Source: Sodalis sp. Psp (GTDB lineage: Bacteria > Pseudomonadota > Gammaproteobacteria > Enterobacterales > Enterobacteriaceae). Taken from it: a DNA stretch of 64,000 bases. This document shows positions 43,190 to 53,158 of the stretch, in pieces; positions within the stretch are counted from its first letter, which is position 1; every line of letters starts with the position of its first letter. The DNA lies in NCBI GenBank assembly GCA_024648745.1, contig JAHCVB010000004.1:20414-84413 (forward strand), given 5' to 3'. The notes under the pieces were generated by a model. That model made no database searches. It was not told where the DNA came from and was given only the letters and a program-made list of their open reading frames with translations. Position numbers and translations under genes: made by a program.

Positions 43190-43815
43190 TATAGCTCTCG
43201 TTTGCCTGTTGCAACAGCACGCAGTATCTGCAAGGGAAATGCCTGCATACCTGCATATCGCCTAGTCTGCCTTAAGACACTGATAGATAGGGGTTAATCA
43301 GTACAAGATTGCTTACAGATGCACCATCCACTATGATGATATCAGTACTATGCGAGACCTGCGTAAGCAATTGCTTCAGATTGACATTCTCTTTCGATTA
43401 GCGCACGACCAATAATGCTATAGCCTTGGATAAAGGAAATATTTTGATCGTGCCACAGGTACCACTAGAACAGACACGCGTCCTGAACCTGGAGTTATTT
43501 CAGAAGACTGATACTGCTTTAGACTGAGGCCCATTAAAATACGTCATCTCATCACTTGTTTTTCTGGACTGCCGTTGTCAAGGCATCAGCCCCGTTTGCA
43601 GCGGCATGTTTATATAAGTCAAATCCAAAGGAAATAAATGTACTACCACTTTTTCTGCAGTTTTCTTAGGTCTAGATTGTGCAATATGACAGCTGGACAG
43701 CGTGTCCGATGATAACACCTGGTAAGCAAGCGGCAACTGTGGGAGCGTCTTGAAGATTTTTGCAATTTTCACTGGCGCAGAATCGCATACTACGGCGGGG
43801 TGACATATCTTTACC
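43190..43815 (-). pseudogene. tyrA: tyrA pseudogene (chorismate mutase / prephenate dehydrogenase)
   Basis: TyrA would make 4-hydroxyphenylpyruvate for tyrosine. Broken frames on the minus strand still match it: the end CVLLQQANE (ESRVLLRQAND in E. coli), HDQNISFIQG near 43420, NVNLKQLL near 43375, and LDLTYINMPLQT near 43600 (LVDLASVKNGPLQA). Stops and indels are frequent and the N-terminal chorismate mutase domain could not be traced. The convergent place next to pheA is the enteric one. Confidence 0.82.
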
Positions 43816-44739
43816 TTCATACCGAACCGGTAGCGCTCCTAACGTGACGTAGTAGTGACTTCCCGTTGGCGTAATATCAATATCTTCATTTTATGAACTT
43901 TTCACTATACTTCCGTCAGACGATAGTAATTTTACTCTCAATTACCTCGAGTTCGCAGCAAATAAACCTGAGGCCTGATTGACACTTCCATAAGCCTAAT
44001 GGGCCATTGCTGTGATGTTTATTGCATTGAACTCATTGCAGTGACCAAGACTCGTCGATATTATTCAAGTTTGCCAGCATGAACAGAACTAAGGCTCCTT
44101 GTATGTGGATCTAGGATCTGGGGGTTTATACGCAGATAGTCAATCAGCTGAACAGGTTGTTAATTTGATATCAAAAACATCCGTATATGAATCGTTAATT
44201 GAGTCTTGCCAGATAATAACGGTGGTGCAGAGTTTTTAAGATTATCGGCCAATAGAAGTTACGTTTTATAAGCATGAGACTATCTGAAGTGCAAGCGGTA
44301 TTAACTACCGACTGGTAGTCATTGACCTCGTATAGCGATCTGCATACTGGCCCGGAGTTTATCAATTTGGGCAACGCCTGTAATGAGCAAACCACCAGAA
44401 GCCATAGGTAAGAATAGCGTTGTCACAATCAGCTATGTCAATTGTAGCTGTTGTTGGGCACTTATAATTTATGGACTGTGACATTCGAGAACCGACGTTG
44501 TTCGAACTGCTATTGATGATGGAGATAATGAGTAAGTTCACTATTTCTTTTGGGACACAGCCGACGCTAGGACGATCCGGATTTTCTGTATAGTTTTCTG
44601 TGGATAGTCAAGGTGGTATTCTGGTTACAACAAACCACATTATTTATTGAGTAGGTTAGTTGTTGCAACAATTCCCGTTGGAGATGGTATGTTAATTGGT
44701 TTTATTCCTAAATGTGTTCATTTTGGAGAGATATGATTT
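43816..44739. other. 0.9-kb non-coding stretch before dsbA
   Basis: The left end may hold more eroded tyrA. No other gene recognised; the enteric neighbours aroF and (upstream of dsbA) yihE are not readable. A 66-codon frame at 44195-44395 (-) has no family resemblance. Confidence 0.45.
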
Positions 44740-45363
44740 ATGAAAAGAATATGGTTTGTATTTATGAGTATTGTGCTGGTGTTCAGTGTCTCGGCTGTGC
44801 CATTTACTGAAGGTCAGCAATATATTCAGCTTGACAAACCGGTGATCGGTGAGCCTCAGGTGTTGGAATTTTTCTCATTTTATTGTCCACACTGCTATCA
44901 ATTTGATCAGGTTTATCACATCTCCAATAATGTAAAAAAAGCACTTCCGGCCGGGACTAAAATCGCCAAATATCATGTCGACTTCCTGGGTCCGATGGGT
45001 AAACAACTTACCCAAGCTTGGGCAGTAGTGATAACACTAGGGGTGGAAGACAAAGTAAGCCCGTTGCTGTTTGACGCACTGCAGAAAACTAAAATCGTGC
45101 AAACGCCGGATGATATTCGTGCGATATTTGTCAAAGCGGGCGTCAGTGCAGAAGAGTGTAACTCTATTTGGAATAGCCTTATAGTAAAATCTCTGGTTGT
45201 GCAGCAGAAAAAAGCAGCAGCCGATCTGCAATTACGCGGTGTGCCGGCAATGTTCGTCAATGGCAAATATATGGTGAAAAATGACGGTTTGGATATATCA
45301 TCTGTAGATGCATACACAAAACAGTTCACCGATGTGGTGAAATTCCTGCTTACTCAAAAGTAA
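44740..45363 (+). CDS. dsbA: Periplasmic thiol:disulfide oxidase DsbA
   Basis: Introduces disulfide bonds into exported proteins; re-oxidised by DsbB in E. coli. It is 207 aa (E. coli 208). Signal peptide about residues 1-18 (IWFVFMSIVLVFSVSAVPF). Active site CPHC (about residues 50-53) in LEFFSFYCPHCYQF, and the cis-proline loop RGVPAMFVNGKY is intact. GGAGAG precedes the ATG. The extra cysteine in AEECNSIW is not seen in E. coli. Confidence 0.97.
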   Translation: MKRIWFVFMSIVLVFSVSAVPFTEGQQYIQLDKPVIGEPQVLEFFSFYCPHCYQFDQVYHISNNVKKALPAGTKIAKYHVDFLGPMGKQLTQAWAVVITLGVEDKVSPLLFDALQKTKIVQTPDDIRAIFVKAGVSAEECNSIWNSLIVKSLVVQQKKAAADLQLRGVPAMFVNGKYMVKNDGLDISSVDAYTKQFTDVVKFLLTQK

Positions 45364-45775
45364 TTTTGAATCTCGAATTATGAAATGACAGGTAGTCAGC
45401 CGTCGGTGTTGTTCGCAGCTAAGTGAGAAGCGGCATTAATATCTCCTTAATCTGAAAGGAGATGATGCTTTTGATCGAAAAATGCAATGGAACGGTTTAT
45501 ATCCACATGGAAATACTTTATATGAGAAAAATTTCTATCGATAGATTAAGTATTTAATCGTTTGATAGACAAATCATTTTGACTTTTTAGTCACCGTTTA
45601 TAGTGGTTGTTAATAAAATCTATTTTTTTACTCACAAAGTTATCCACAGAATAGTCCTGTGGATCTGGCTGTGTTTTCGGTATTTTCATTGTCCTTACTA
45701 CTACACTAACTATCGCCTCCGGCTGTAGCAGCCTATTTTTAATGTTAGTTGATTAATAGAAAACGAAATACACTA
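45364..45775. other. Region upstream of polA with paired DnaA boxes
   Basis: No gene. It contains a DnaA-box pair at 45640-45664 and presumably the polA promoter. Confidence 0.5.
45640..45664. promoter_or_regulatory. Inverted pair of DnaA boxes upstream of polA
   Basis: Exact TTATCCACA at 45640-45648, then the reverse-oriented CTGTGGAT at 45657-45664 (TGTGGATCT, two changes from TGTGGATAA). Together they form an 8-bp inverted repeat ATCCACAG/CTGTGGAT with a 7-nt loop. Confidence 0.65.
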
Positions 45776-46669
45776 ATGGTCCAAATAGCAGAAAACCCGT
45801 TAATTCTGGTGGATGGTTCTTCTTATCTTTACCGTGCCTATCATGCCTTTCCGCCGTTGCTCAATAGCGCAGGAGAATCAACAGGGGCAATGTACGGCGT
45901 ATTGAACATGCTCAAAAGTTTACTGATGAAATACTGGCCTAGCCATATGGCGGTGGTGTTTGATGCCCAAGGTGATACTTTCCGACATAAATTGTCCGAG
46001 TATTATAAGTCCCATCGGCCTCCTATGCCTGACGAACTGCGCAGTCAGGTAGCACCGCTGTACGAGATGATTAAAGCCATGGGACTGCCGATCCTAGTTA
46101 TCAATGGGGTAGAAGCCGATGATGTGATCGGCACGCTGGCGCTGTCAGCTGCTCGCGATGGCCGCGATGTATTGATAAGCACAGGAGATAAGGATATGGC
46201 GCAGTTGGTATCGCCGAAAATCACACTGATAAATACCATGTCAAATGTCATCCTCGGCCCGAAAGAAGTGCAACTGAAGTTCGGTGTGCCACCTGAGCTT
46301 ATTATAGATTACCTGGCACTGATGGGCGATAGCTCCGATAATATTCCTGGTATACCGGGAATAGGTAAAAAAACCGCCCAGGCGTTATTACAGAAGCTGG
46401 GGGAACTGAAGACCTTATATCGGCATCTGGATAGGGTCAGCACCTTGAGTTTCCGTGGTGCCAAAACCATGGCTGCCAAGCTAGAGCAATATAGCGAGGT
46501 CGCTTTTCTCTCCTATCAGCTGGCAACAATCAAAACCGATGTGGAACTGGATGCACCTTATGATCGGCTGACAATGAAAGAGCCAGAGGTCAAGGCGCTG
46601 ATGCTGCTGTTTCGGCGCTATGAATTCAAGCGCTGGCTGAACGACCTAGAATCAGGAAAATGGCTATAG
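45776..46669 (+). CDS. polA: DNA polymerase I, 5'-nuclease domain only
   Basis: The 297-residue product is the 5'-3' exonuclease/flap endonuclease part of Pol I, which removes RNA primers. All metal-site blocks are intact: [42 protein letters not shown] and [10 protein letters not shown], followed by the helix-hairpin-helix [12 protein letters not shown]. It ends in a TAG just after [14 protein letters not shown], at the natural linker to the Klenow fragment. The rest of the gene is a pseudogene downstream. The ATG at 45776 gives [14 protein letters not shown]. Buchnera is known to keep only this domain. It is probably still functional. Confidence 0.93.
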   Translation: MVQIAENPLILVDGSSYLYRAYHAFPPLLNSAGESTGAMYGVLNMLKSLLMKYWPSHMAVVFDAQGDTFRHKLSEYYKSHRPPMPDELRSQVAPLYEMIKAMGLPILVINGVEADDVIGTLALSAARDGRDVLISTGDKDMAQLVSPKITLINTMSNVILGPKEVQLKFGVPPELIIDYLALMGDSSDNIPGIPGIGKKTAQALLQKLGELKTLYRHLDRVSTLSFRGAKTMAAKLEQYSEVAFLSYQLATIKTDVELDAPYDRLTMKEPEVKALMLLFRRYEFKRWLNDLESGKWL

Positions 46670-48428
46670 GGGAGAAAAAGCACTACTGCGGCCACCATTA
46701 CCATTCATCTCGCTACGCACTGTCGCTTCCGACAATAGGCTGGATTAGGTCTTTTAAAGAAAGGCTATCAAATTATTTACGATATGGAGACCTTGGAAGA
46801 GTGGATCGCCAAGATTCGTAGTGCTGGTCAGTTCACTTTCGACACAGTAACCGATGGCTTGGATATCCTAACGGCCAATTTGGTAGGGCTGTGTTTTGCT
46901 CTGAAGTTAGGGAAAGTTGCCTATTTACCCAGCGGGGCATAATTATCCAGGTGCGCTAGACCAGCTGGATCGCGCGGTAGTGCTAGCGACATTGAAACCA
47001 GTGCTGGAAGATCTCCATCCAAAATCGGCCAGGATCTCAAATTAGATCGCCTGGTGGATCGTTTTCTGAGCCACATCACTATGAGCTTCAAGAAGATCGC
47101 CGGTAAAGGGCGCAACCAGCTGATGCTCAGCCAGCTCACTTCGGAACAGGCTGCCACCTTATGTTGCTAGAGATGCCGATGTGACACTGTATCTATATCG
47201 AAGCTTGTGGCCTCGACTAAGCAAGCTCGGGAGCTAAAAAGGTATTTGAGGCAATCGAAATGCCGTTGGTACCAGTATTATCACGCATCGAGCGTGCTTA
47301 GGGTATTGATTGATAAAAATGTCCTTGCGGTGCATTCGGTAGAGCTGGCTAAGCATTTAGAAGCACTAGAGGAGGAAGCGCATCAGATGGCGGAAGAGTC
47401 TTTTGATCTTGCCTCTACAAAACAACTCCAAACGATCCTGTATCATAAACAGAAGCTATCGGTGCTAAGGAAAACCCCTGGTGGTTTACCGTCTACCAGT
47501 GAAGAAGTGCTGGCTAAACTAGAGTTAAACTATCCGCCGAAGCTGATTCTAGAATACCGTAGCCTGGCTAAGCTTAAGCCTACATATACCGATACTGCCA
47601 TAAATGTCAATTCGCAATCGCAACGGGTGCACACTTCGTATCACCAGGCCATTACCCCCCACTGGACGTTTATTCTCCAGAAATCCTAACTTACAAAATA
47701 TCCCAGTATACAACGATGAAGGACGTCGGATTCATCAAGTATTTATCGTGCCGTTAAATGACCTTATTGTAGCGGCGGACCATTCACAGATCGAGCTTCG
47801 TATCATGGCCCATCTCACGCACGATCCTGGTTTGCTGCACGCCTTTGCCACTAGCAGGGACACCCATAAACTCCGTTGCTGCCGAAGTGTTCGGTATATC
47901 ACTGGAAAAGGTGACTAACGACCAGCGCCACCGTGCCAAGGCGATCAACTTCGGTTTGATTTACGGCATGAGTGCTTTTGGTTTAGTGCGCCAGCTATTG
48001 GTGTCGCAATCGGAAGTGCAGAAGTATATAGATCTCTACTTCAACCGTTATCCCGGTGCCCTAAAATACATGGGGTGTACCAGAAAACAGACCAACGATC
48101 GAGGCTATGTTTCAACTTTTGATGGCTATCGACTCTATTTGCTGGATATCCATTCACGTAATGGTATACGTGAAAAAGTCGAAGAGCGTGCCGCAGGGTA
48201 CTTGCCGCTAATATTTATTAAGCGAGCGATGATTTTGATTGATGATTAGTTGGAGAAGGAGGCAATGCCGATACGCATAATTATGCAGGTGCATGGTGAG
48301 CTAGTGTTCGAGGTACGGTGTAATGTGGTCGACAGAGATACAGCACGCACGCATCAAGGAGTTAATGGAGGGGTGCTTCACGCTGGACGTACCTCTGCAG
48401 ATGGATGTTAGCATCGGCGAAAATTGAG
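46670..48428 (+). pseudogene. polA: polA Klenow-fragment remnant
   Basis: Downstream of the new stop, frames interrupted by shifts and stops still match Klenow. The proofreading site reads FTFDTVTDGLDILTANLVG, where DTETD has lost its glutamate. Polymerase pieces include [54 protein letters not shown] and IIMQVHGELVFEV. The ancestral last codons (SIGEN, TGA for W, DQA) lie at about 48411-48440. No polymerase or proofreading activity can come from it as read. Confidence 0.93.
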
Positions 48429-48556
48429 ATCAAGCTCTTATAAAATAAGATAGGATCACTTCTGTGGAGTATTATGAGTCAACCGTAATGGAGTTGAGTG
48501 ACTGGATAGCTACAAACAACTCCAAATTGGTAAACATCCTAGTGTGCTGCCCTGCA

Positions 48557-49209
48557 TTAGACATTACCCCCGAGATCCGCAGAGATTATTCCGTTTGGCT
48601 TAGGTGGGATAGAGTTAAACCAGGCGTCTAATTTTTGCTTCAATTTGTCTACTCCTTGTTTTTTCAATGACGAGAAGGCTTCTACCTGCATGTTGCCTAT
48701 AAGCACCAGTGTTACTTTGCGCGCTTGATGCGGCTGCGCCTTACATATAAGGCCGCCAGCTTATCCGCTTTAGTCAGCAGGACTAAAACTGGAATATTAA
48801 CATCCAGCGCCCACCGGACAGTCTGTTGGTCAAGATCCTTCATCGGATGGCGAATATCCATTAGTACCACCAGTTCTTTCAGACTGTCTCGTTTTTGCAG
48901 ATATTCACCTAATGTACGTTGCCATTTATATTTCAACTCTTCCGGCACTTCGGCATAGCCGTAACCAGGTAAATCCACTAGCCGTATGCCTGGCTCTGCT
49001 TCAAATAAGTTTATTAAATGGGTATCTCCCGGAGTTTTACTAATCCTGGCTAAGTTTCTCTGGTTAGTCAATGTATTGAGTGCGCTGGACTTGCCGGCAT
49101 TGGAGTGCCCCGTAAATGCGATCTCAATACCACTATCGGTAGATAAATGACGGATATCCGGTGCGCTCATCATGAAACGGGTAATATGATAGTTATACAA
49201 TGTAATCAA
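48557..49209 (-). pseudogene. engB: engB (yihA), ribosome-biogenesis GTPase, frameshifted near its 3' end
   Basis: EngB/YihA is a small GTPase needed for 50S assembly and essential in E. coli. From TTG 49209 the frame encodes a normal start and G1 [10 protein letters not shown]3 DLPGYG and G4 TKADKL. At about 48755 a single-base loss moves the frame. The original frame ends 14 codons later at 48712, while the next frame carries the rest ([30 protein letters not shown]) to a TAA at 48557-48559. The G5 SSLKK segment is therefore outside the main frame. There is no homopolymer at the break. Either the 165-residue product suffices, or the gene is newly dead, or the sequence has an error. Confidence 0.85.
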
Positions 49210-49499
49210 ACTTCCCTTCTACCAGGGAAGAACATAACTAGCAGCAATTATATCGGCTATGGCCTGGGAGGTTTTTATCTTTGGCTGCAGATGTCTGATA
49301 AATTCCACCACAATTGTATACTTAATTGTCTTTATCTGTGAGACATGAACTGAGATTATAACCGTGTATAACCCATGTATTATGGCATTAATTAATTTAT
49401 GTGAAATATTAGTGTATAAATACCAATAAGTAAACCGATAATGTAATTTAAGTGAAATTTTCAAATTTTCGGTACAAATTTCTATTAGATGCCTGGTAA
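49210..49499. other. Non-coding stretch between engB and glnG remnant
   Basis: yihI and hemN lie here in E. coli; neither is readable. CTTCCCTTCTACCAGGGAAG at 49210-49229 is a short inverted repeat that contains the engB ribosome-binding site. Confidence 0.45.
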
Positions 49500-50517
49500 C
49501 AATTGCACCACACTGAAACGGTGATTTCAAATAGCTCCAGCAAATCTTTAATCAACACATCCGGCAGCTATCACCGTTAACTGTATCCGGCCAAGATAAA
49601 CGAATCAAGTCGGGTTGTCTCCGGGTGCAGATTGTTCGACTCCACACCTAGACCTTGGCTGCCATTTGCAGCAAGTAATGCGCCAGACAAAGAATATCTT
49701 CTCTGATCTTGTGTAACGACGTCAGATCATGCGGATAACACTTAAGATGTTAAAAATCTTTTCGGAAACACCCTTTCTGTACGCGTCCAAGTGTTGAAGT
49801 GTGGCGGATAAGTCGTACATCTACTTTACTGGCCATTTGCCAACGCACCGCAGTAGGCGGTTACATCTAATGGCATACACCGATTTTATCTAGAAACAAC
49901 ATACCACCATCGGCCTGTTCAAGACGGTCTTGATGGATGTAATAAGCACCGGCAAATGTTTTTATGTCTAAATAGTTCCGTTTCAATTAAATCCTTAGGG
50001 ATAGCCACTGTATTCAAAAAAATAAACAACGACGCTTTTTAATGTGGGCTATGGCAATAAAAGACTTGGGCCCACGTGTTACCGATACTGGATTTACCAT
50101 CTATCAGCACGTTGAGTATGAAGATGATGATCGGCCGATGATTTGGAATATATCTTGGAATCGACGACAGGCCTGTGCGAGCCCTAGCTGGCTCGGCAGT
50201 TATTACTGTTCTAGATAGTGGATGATCATACGCTCTACCAGAGCGACAGCTTCATCGATATCGAATGATTTAGGTACAACACTACCCCATAACGATAAGT
50301 GATTACCTAGGAGATCGTAATGATCGCAGACAACGTTCCTGGATATGAGGATATCAACCAAAAATATGCCTGGTGTTTGAGTGATGAGTGCATCTAACAT
50401 TTAGCCGCTACCTTCAAAAAATTGTGTAGGTCAACCCAGCTACAGTAAGTATACATCAAGTACCCATACCCAGCGGGTGAAGAGCTATCGTAGTCAACGA
50501 TCCAAACTGTCCCTCAT
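49500..50517 (-). pseudogene. glnG: glnG (ntrC) pseudogene, nitrogen response regulator
   Basis: NtrC activates sigma54 promoters when nitrogen is short. The start region (ATG 50515-50517) aligns with MQRGIVWIVDDDSS, with a shift. Receiver-domain pieces read LDALITQTPGIFLVDI and SFDIDEAVALVERMIIHYLE. AAA+ pieces follow: RLEQADGGMLFLDKIG, KIREDILCLAHYLLQMAA and NLHPET, then LIKDLLELFEITVS. The C-terminal DNA-binding domain is missing and stops are frequent. Confidence 0.9.
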
Positions 50518-50559
50518 TGTATACAGTATCTTACTGTCTAATTATGCAAGTATATGAAA

Positions 50560-51232
50560 ATACAGTTTAGCTAACTGTTAAATTTAGTCTTTCCTGCATT
50601 CTAATCAATTTAGACTGTGGGTAATAGAAAACTCCAAACCAGTACTACCATGGCAGCTGACCATGAGTTAAAGAGGGTATTATAATATTGTCGGAATGCC
50701 TGGGTCATCGTTCTAAAATATCAATGCAAGTTACCAGTCCGGTAGCGCATCCTTGCAGCGTCAGCTAGCAATCAGTCTGTGTTCTGCTTAGATCAGATAG
50801 AGTTTTTGTCAACAACTGCACAGTCAAGCGTATCAAACCCGAACCGCTACCTAATTAACTGGAGTTACTTCTGGTTTAAGAGACGTTGATAATCATCAAC
50901 GCCAATTCCATCCGGCTTCCATTAAAATTATTTCTTCCGGCAATCGCGGCATAGTTAGCGATAGGATCGGAGCCTTGTTATCCACCATTGACGTTATTTA
51001 TTAACGATACATCTCTAGCCGGAATGAAAAGATTTCACATTAACTTAATATTAGGGAGAATAGCTTAGTAATTCAGGCAAGAGGGTATCGAACAGTTTGC
51101 GTAAGCTTTGCACCAGCAATTGTCGCGCCGCTGGACAAGCGTCATACATCGCCAGATCATTACCCGGTAGCCGATACTAATACTTAATGAATTTAGGATC
51201 TGACTAGCTTCTGGCAGTTTATCGGTTGCCAT
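50560..51232 (-). pseudogene. glnL: glnL (ntrB) pseudogene, nitrogen sensor kinase
   Basis: NtrB phosphorylates NtrC. From ATG 51230-51232 the sequence reads MATDKLPEASQILNSL, then in another frame DLAMYDACPAARQLLVQSLR and KLFDTLLPELLSYS (PAS domain), then PEEIILMEA. Near the end NDDPGIP and NTLFN correspond to the ATP-binding DNGPGIPPHLQDTLFYP. The middle, with the phosphorylated histidine, is deleted. Order glnG-glnL-glnA is as in E. coli. Confidence 0.88.
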
Positions 51233-51370
51233 ATTAGCAGTCTCCCGAATTCTGTTAGTGCATATTGAATTGACCGCTTATCGGTGATTGCGCATGGCTG
51301 CGTGACAAGTGTTGTAGAGAAAAACCATCTAAAATGGGCTAAAATTCCACGGCAACAAAAACTCGAGAGA

Positions 51371-52786
51371 TTAAACGCTGTAGTAGAGTTCAAACTCTAC
51401 CGGATGCGGCGTTATGCGTACGCGTTCGTTTTCCTCTTTGCGCAGTGCGACATAAGCATCGATGGCGTCGTTGGTGAATACACCGCCACGAGTCAGGAAC
51501 TCGCGATCTACATTCAGGGCGTTCAATGCCTCTTCTAGGGAGCAGGCCAGGGTTGGAATTTTGTTAGCTTCTGCTACCGGTAAATCATACAGATTCTTAT
51601 CCATGGCGTCACCAGGATAGACCTTGTTGATGATACCGTCTAGGCCGGCCATCAATAGCGCGGAGAACGCTAGGTATGGGTTAGCTGCCGGATCAGGGAA
51701 GCGCACTTCGACGCGGCGTGCTTTCGAATTGGCAACCATCGGAATACGAATGGAGGAAGAACGATTACGAGCAGAGTAAGATAGCATGACCGGTGCTTCA
51801 TAACCTGGAACTAGGCGTTTGTATGAATTGGTAGTCGGGTTGGTTAATGCATTGATGGTCTTAGCGTGTTTAATAACACCACCAATGTAGAACAACGCCA
51901 TTTCAGATAGACCGCCGTATTTGTCGCCGAAGAACAAGTTATTGTCGTTTTTACTCATGGATATATTACAATGCATACCAGAGCCGTTATCGCCAGAAAT
52001 TGGTTTCGGCATAAAGGTAGCAGTTTTTCCGAACACATGCGCAACGTTATGCACAACATATTTATAAATTTGGATTTCGTCGGCTTTTTTGGTCAAGGTG
52101 TTGAATCGAGTTGCCACTTCATTTTGACCAGCGGTCGCCACTTCGTGATGGTGTGCTTCTATCACCAAGCCCATTTCAGCCATGGTCAGACACATCGTGG
52201 AACGCAGATCCTGCGAAGAATCAACTGGCGGAACTGGGAAATAGCCACCCTTCAAACCAGGACGATGACCTTTATTGCCGCCTTTGTAAGTTTTGCTGGT
52301 ATTCCAGGCTGCTTCGATATCGTCGATAACCACGTAGGATCCGGAAGTCGAGCTGCCGAAACGGATGTCGTCGAATAGGAAGAATTCAGGTTCCGGTCCG
52401 AATAACACTTGATCGGCGATGTCAGAGGATTTTAAAAAGTCTTCGGCGCGCTTGGCAATAGAACGCGGATCACGATCATAGCCTTGCATTGTCACCGGTT
52501 CAAGAATGTCGCAGCGAATAATCAGAGTGGATTCTTCATAGAATGGATCCATTACGGCGGTGGATACATCGGGCATTAGCAGCATGTCAGATTCGTTAAT
52601 GCCTTTCCAGCCGCCAATGGAGGAGCCGTCGAACATCTTGCCTTCTTTGAGGAGGGATCTCACATCTTCTTTGAGAGGTGCCGGAATCGTAACGTGTTGC
52701 TCTTTACCTTTGGTGTCGGTGAAACGTAAGTCGATGAATTTAACTTCGTATTTTTTAAGCATCGACATGACTTGTTCAGTAGACAT
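51371..52786 (-). CDS. glnA: Glutamine synthetase
   Basis: Joins glutamate and ammonia with ATP; the entry point of ammonia recycling. It is 471 aa (E. coli 469). [13 protein letters not shown], the metal-binding EPEFFLFDD, the ATP site [12 protein letters not shown], the flap and active-site block [18 protein letters not shown], and the adenylylation tyrosine in DKNLYDLP (about residue 399) are present. GGAGGA lies 7 nt before the ATG at 52784-52786. Its two-component regulators downstream are dead and its sigma54 promoter is degraded, so expression is probably constitutive. In insect symbioses glutamine synthetase recycles host ammonia. Confidence 0.98.
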   Translation of the reverse strand: MSTEQVMSMLKKYEVKFIDLRFTDTKGKEQHVTIPAPLKEDVRSLLKEGKMFDGSSIGGWKGINESDMLLMPDVSTAVMDPFYEESTLIIRCDILEPVTMQGYDRDPRSIAKRAEDFLKSSDIADQVLFGPEPEFFLFDDIRFGSSTSGSYVVIDDIEAAWNTSKTYKGGNKGHRPGLKGGYFPVPPVDSSQDLRSTMCLTMAEMGLVIEAHHHEVATAGQNEVATRFNTLTKKADEIQIYKYVVHNVAHVFGKTATFMPKPISGDNGSGMHCNISMSKNDNNLFFGDKYGGLSEMALFYIGGVIKHAKTINALTNPTTNSYKRLVPGYEAPVMLSYSARNRSSSIRIPMVANSKARRVEVRFPDPAANPYLAFSALLMAGLDGIINKVYPGDAMDKNLYDLPVAEANKIPTLACSLEEALNALNVDREFLTRGGVFTNDAIDAYVALRKEENERVRITPHPVEFELYYSV

Positions 52787-53158
52787 AATTCATATCCTCC
52801 CGGATGTTACTGTTGTTGTCGTGGAATTAATTCCTATGGATTAGGTTTTGACTTTCTTGCTTATAAACTAAGGTAAAGTGTGCCAATATTGATAAACTAG
52901 TGCAAAGTGTTCTACTGCAGACTTGTGGTTTTCTCCTATTTTTGCATCAGATTGGCCTACTTGAATCAAAATAGTGCATTTAAAGAATAGATGAGCATCG
53001 TTTAGATGCATACTAAAAGAAGCGAAGGAGAAATTTTGCACCGAGAAAGGAATACAGAGGTAATCAAAATGGCACATTTTCTAGGATCAGTGGATCTTGT
53101 TTAGTTCTTTGCCTAATATATAAACGACGTGCTGTTCATAATGTTTTGAGGCAAGGTT
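52787..53158. other. Divergent glnA-typA promoter region
   Basis: No gene. It holds the glnA leader, whose bases next to the start resemble the E. coli leader (CCACGAC and ATCCGGGAGGA), and the degraded sigma54 promoter at 52868-52886. A typA promoter should lie to the right; none stands out. Confidence 0.5.
52868..52886 (-). promoter_or_regulatory. Degraded sigma54 promoter (glnAp2) of glnA
   Basis: On the minus strand TTGGCAC (52886-52880) is a perfect -24 element. Ten bases after GG the invariant GC of the -12 element is CT. A start predicted from this site would lie about 74 nt before the ATG, the distance I recall for E. coli glnAp2. TTTGCAC just upstream may be a residual NtrC half-site. 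Confidence 0.6.

Noticed and set aside
43065..43256. Small hypothetical gene after pheA
   Set aside because: Its first half is the C-terminal end of the tyrA pseudogene; the rest is run-on past the lost stop.
50203..50400. Small stand-alone response-regulator-like gene
   Set aside because: It is one surviving piece of the glnG pseudogene, in frame with nothing functional.
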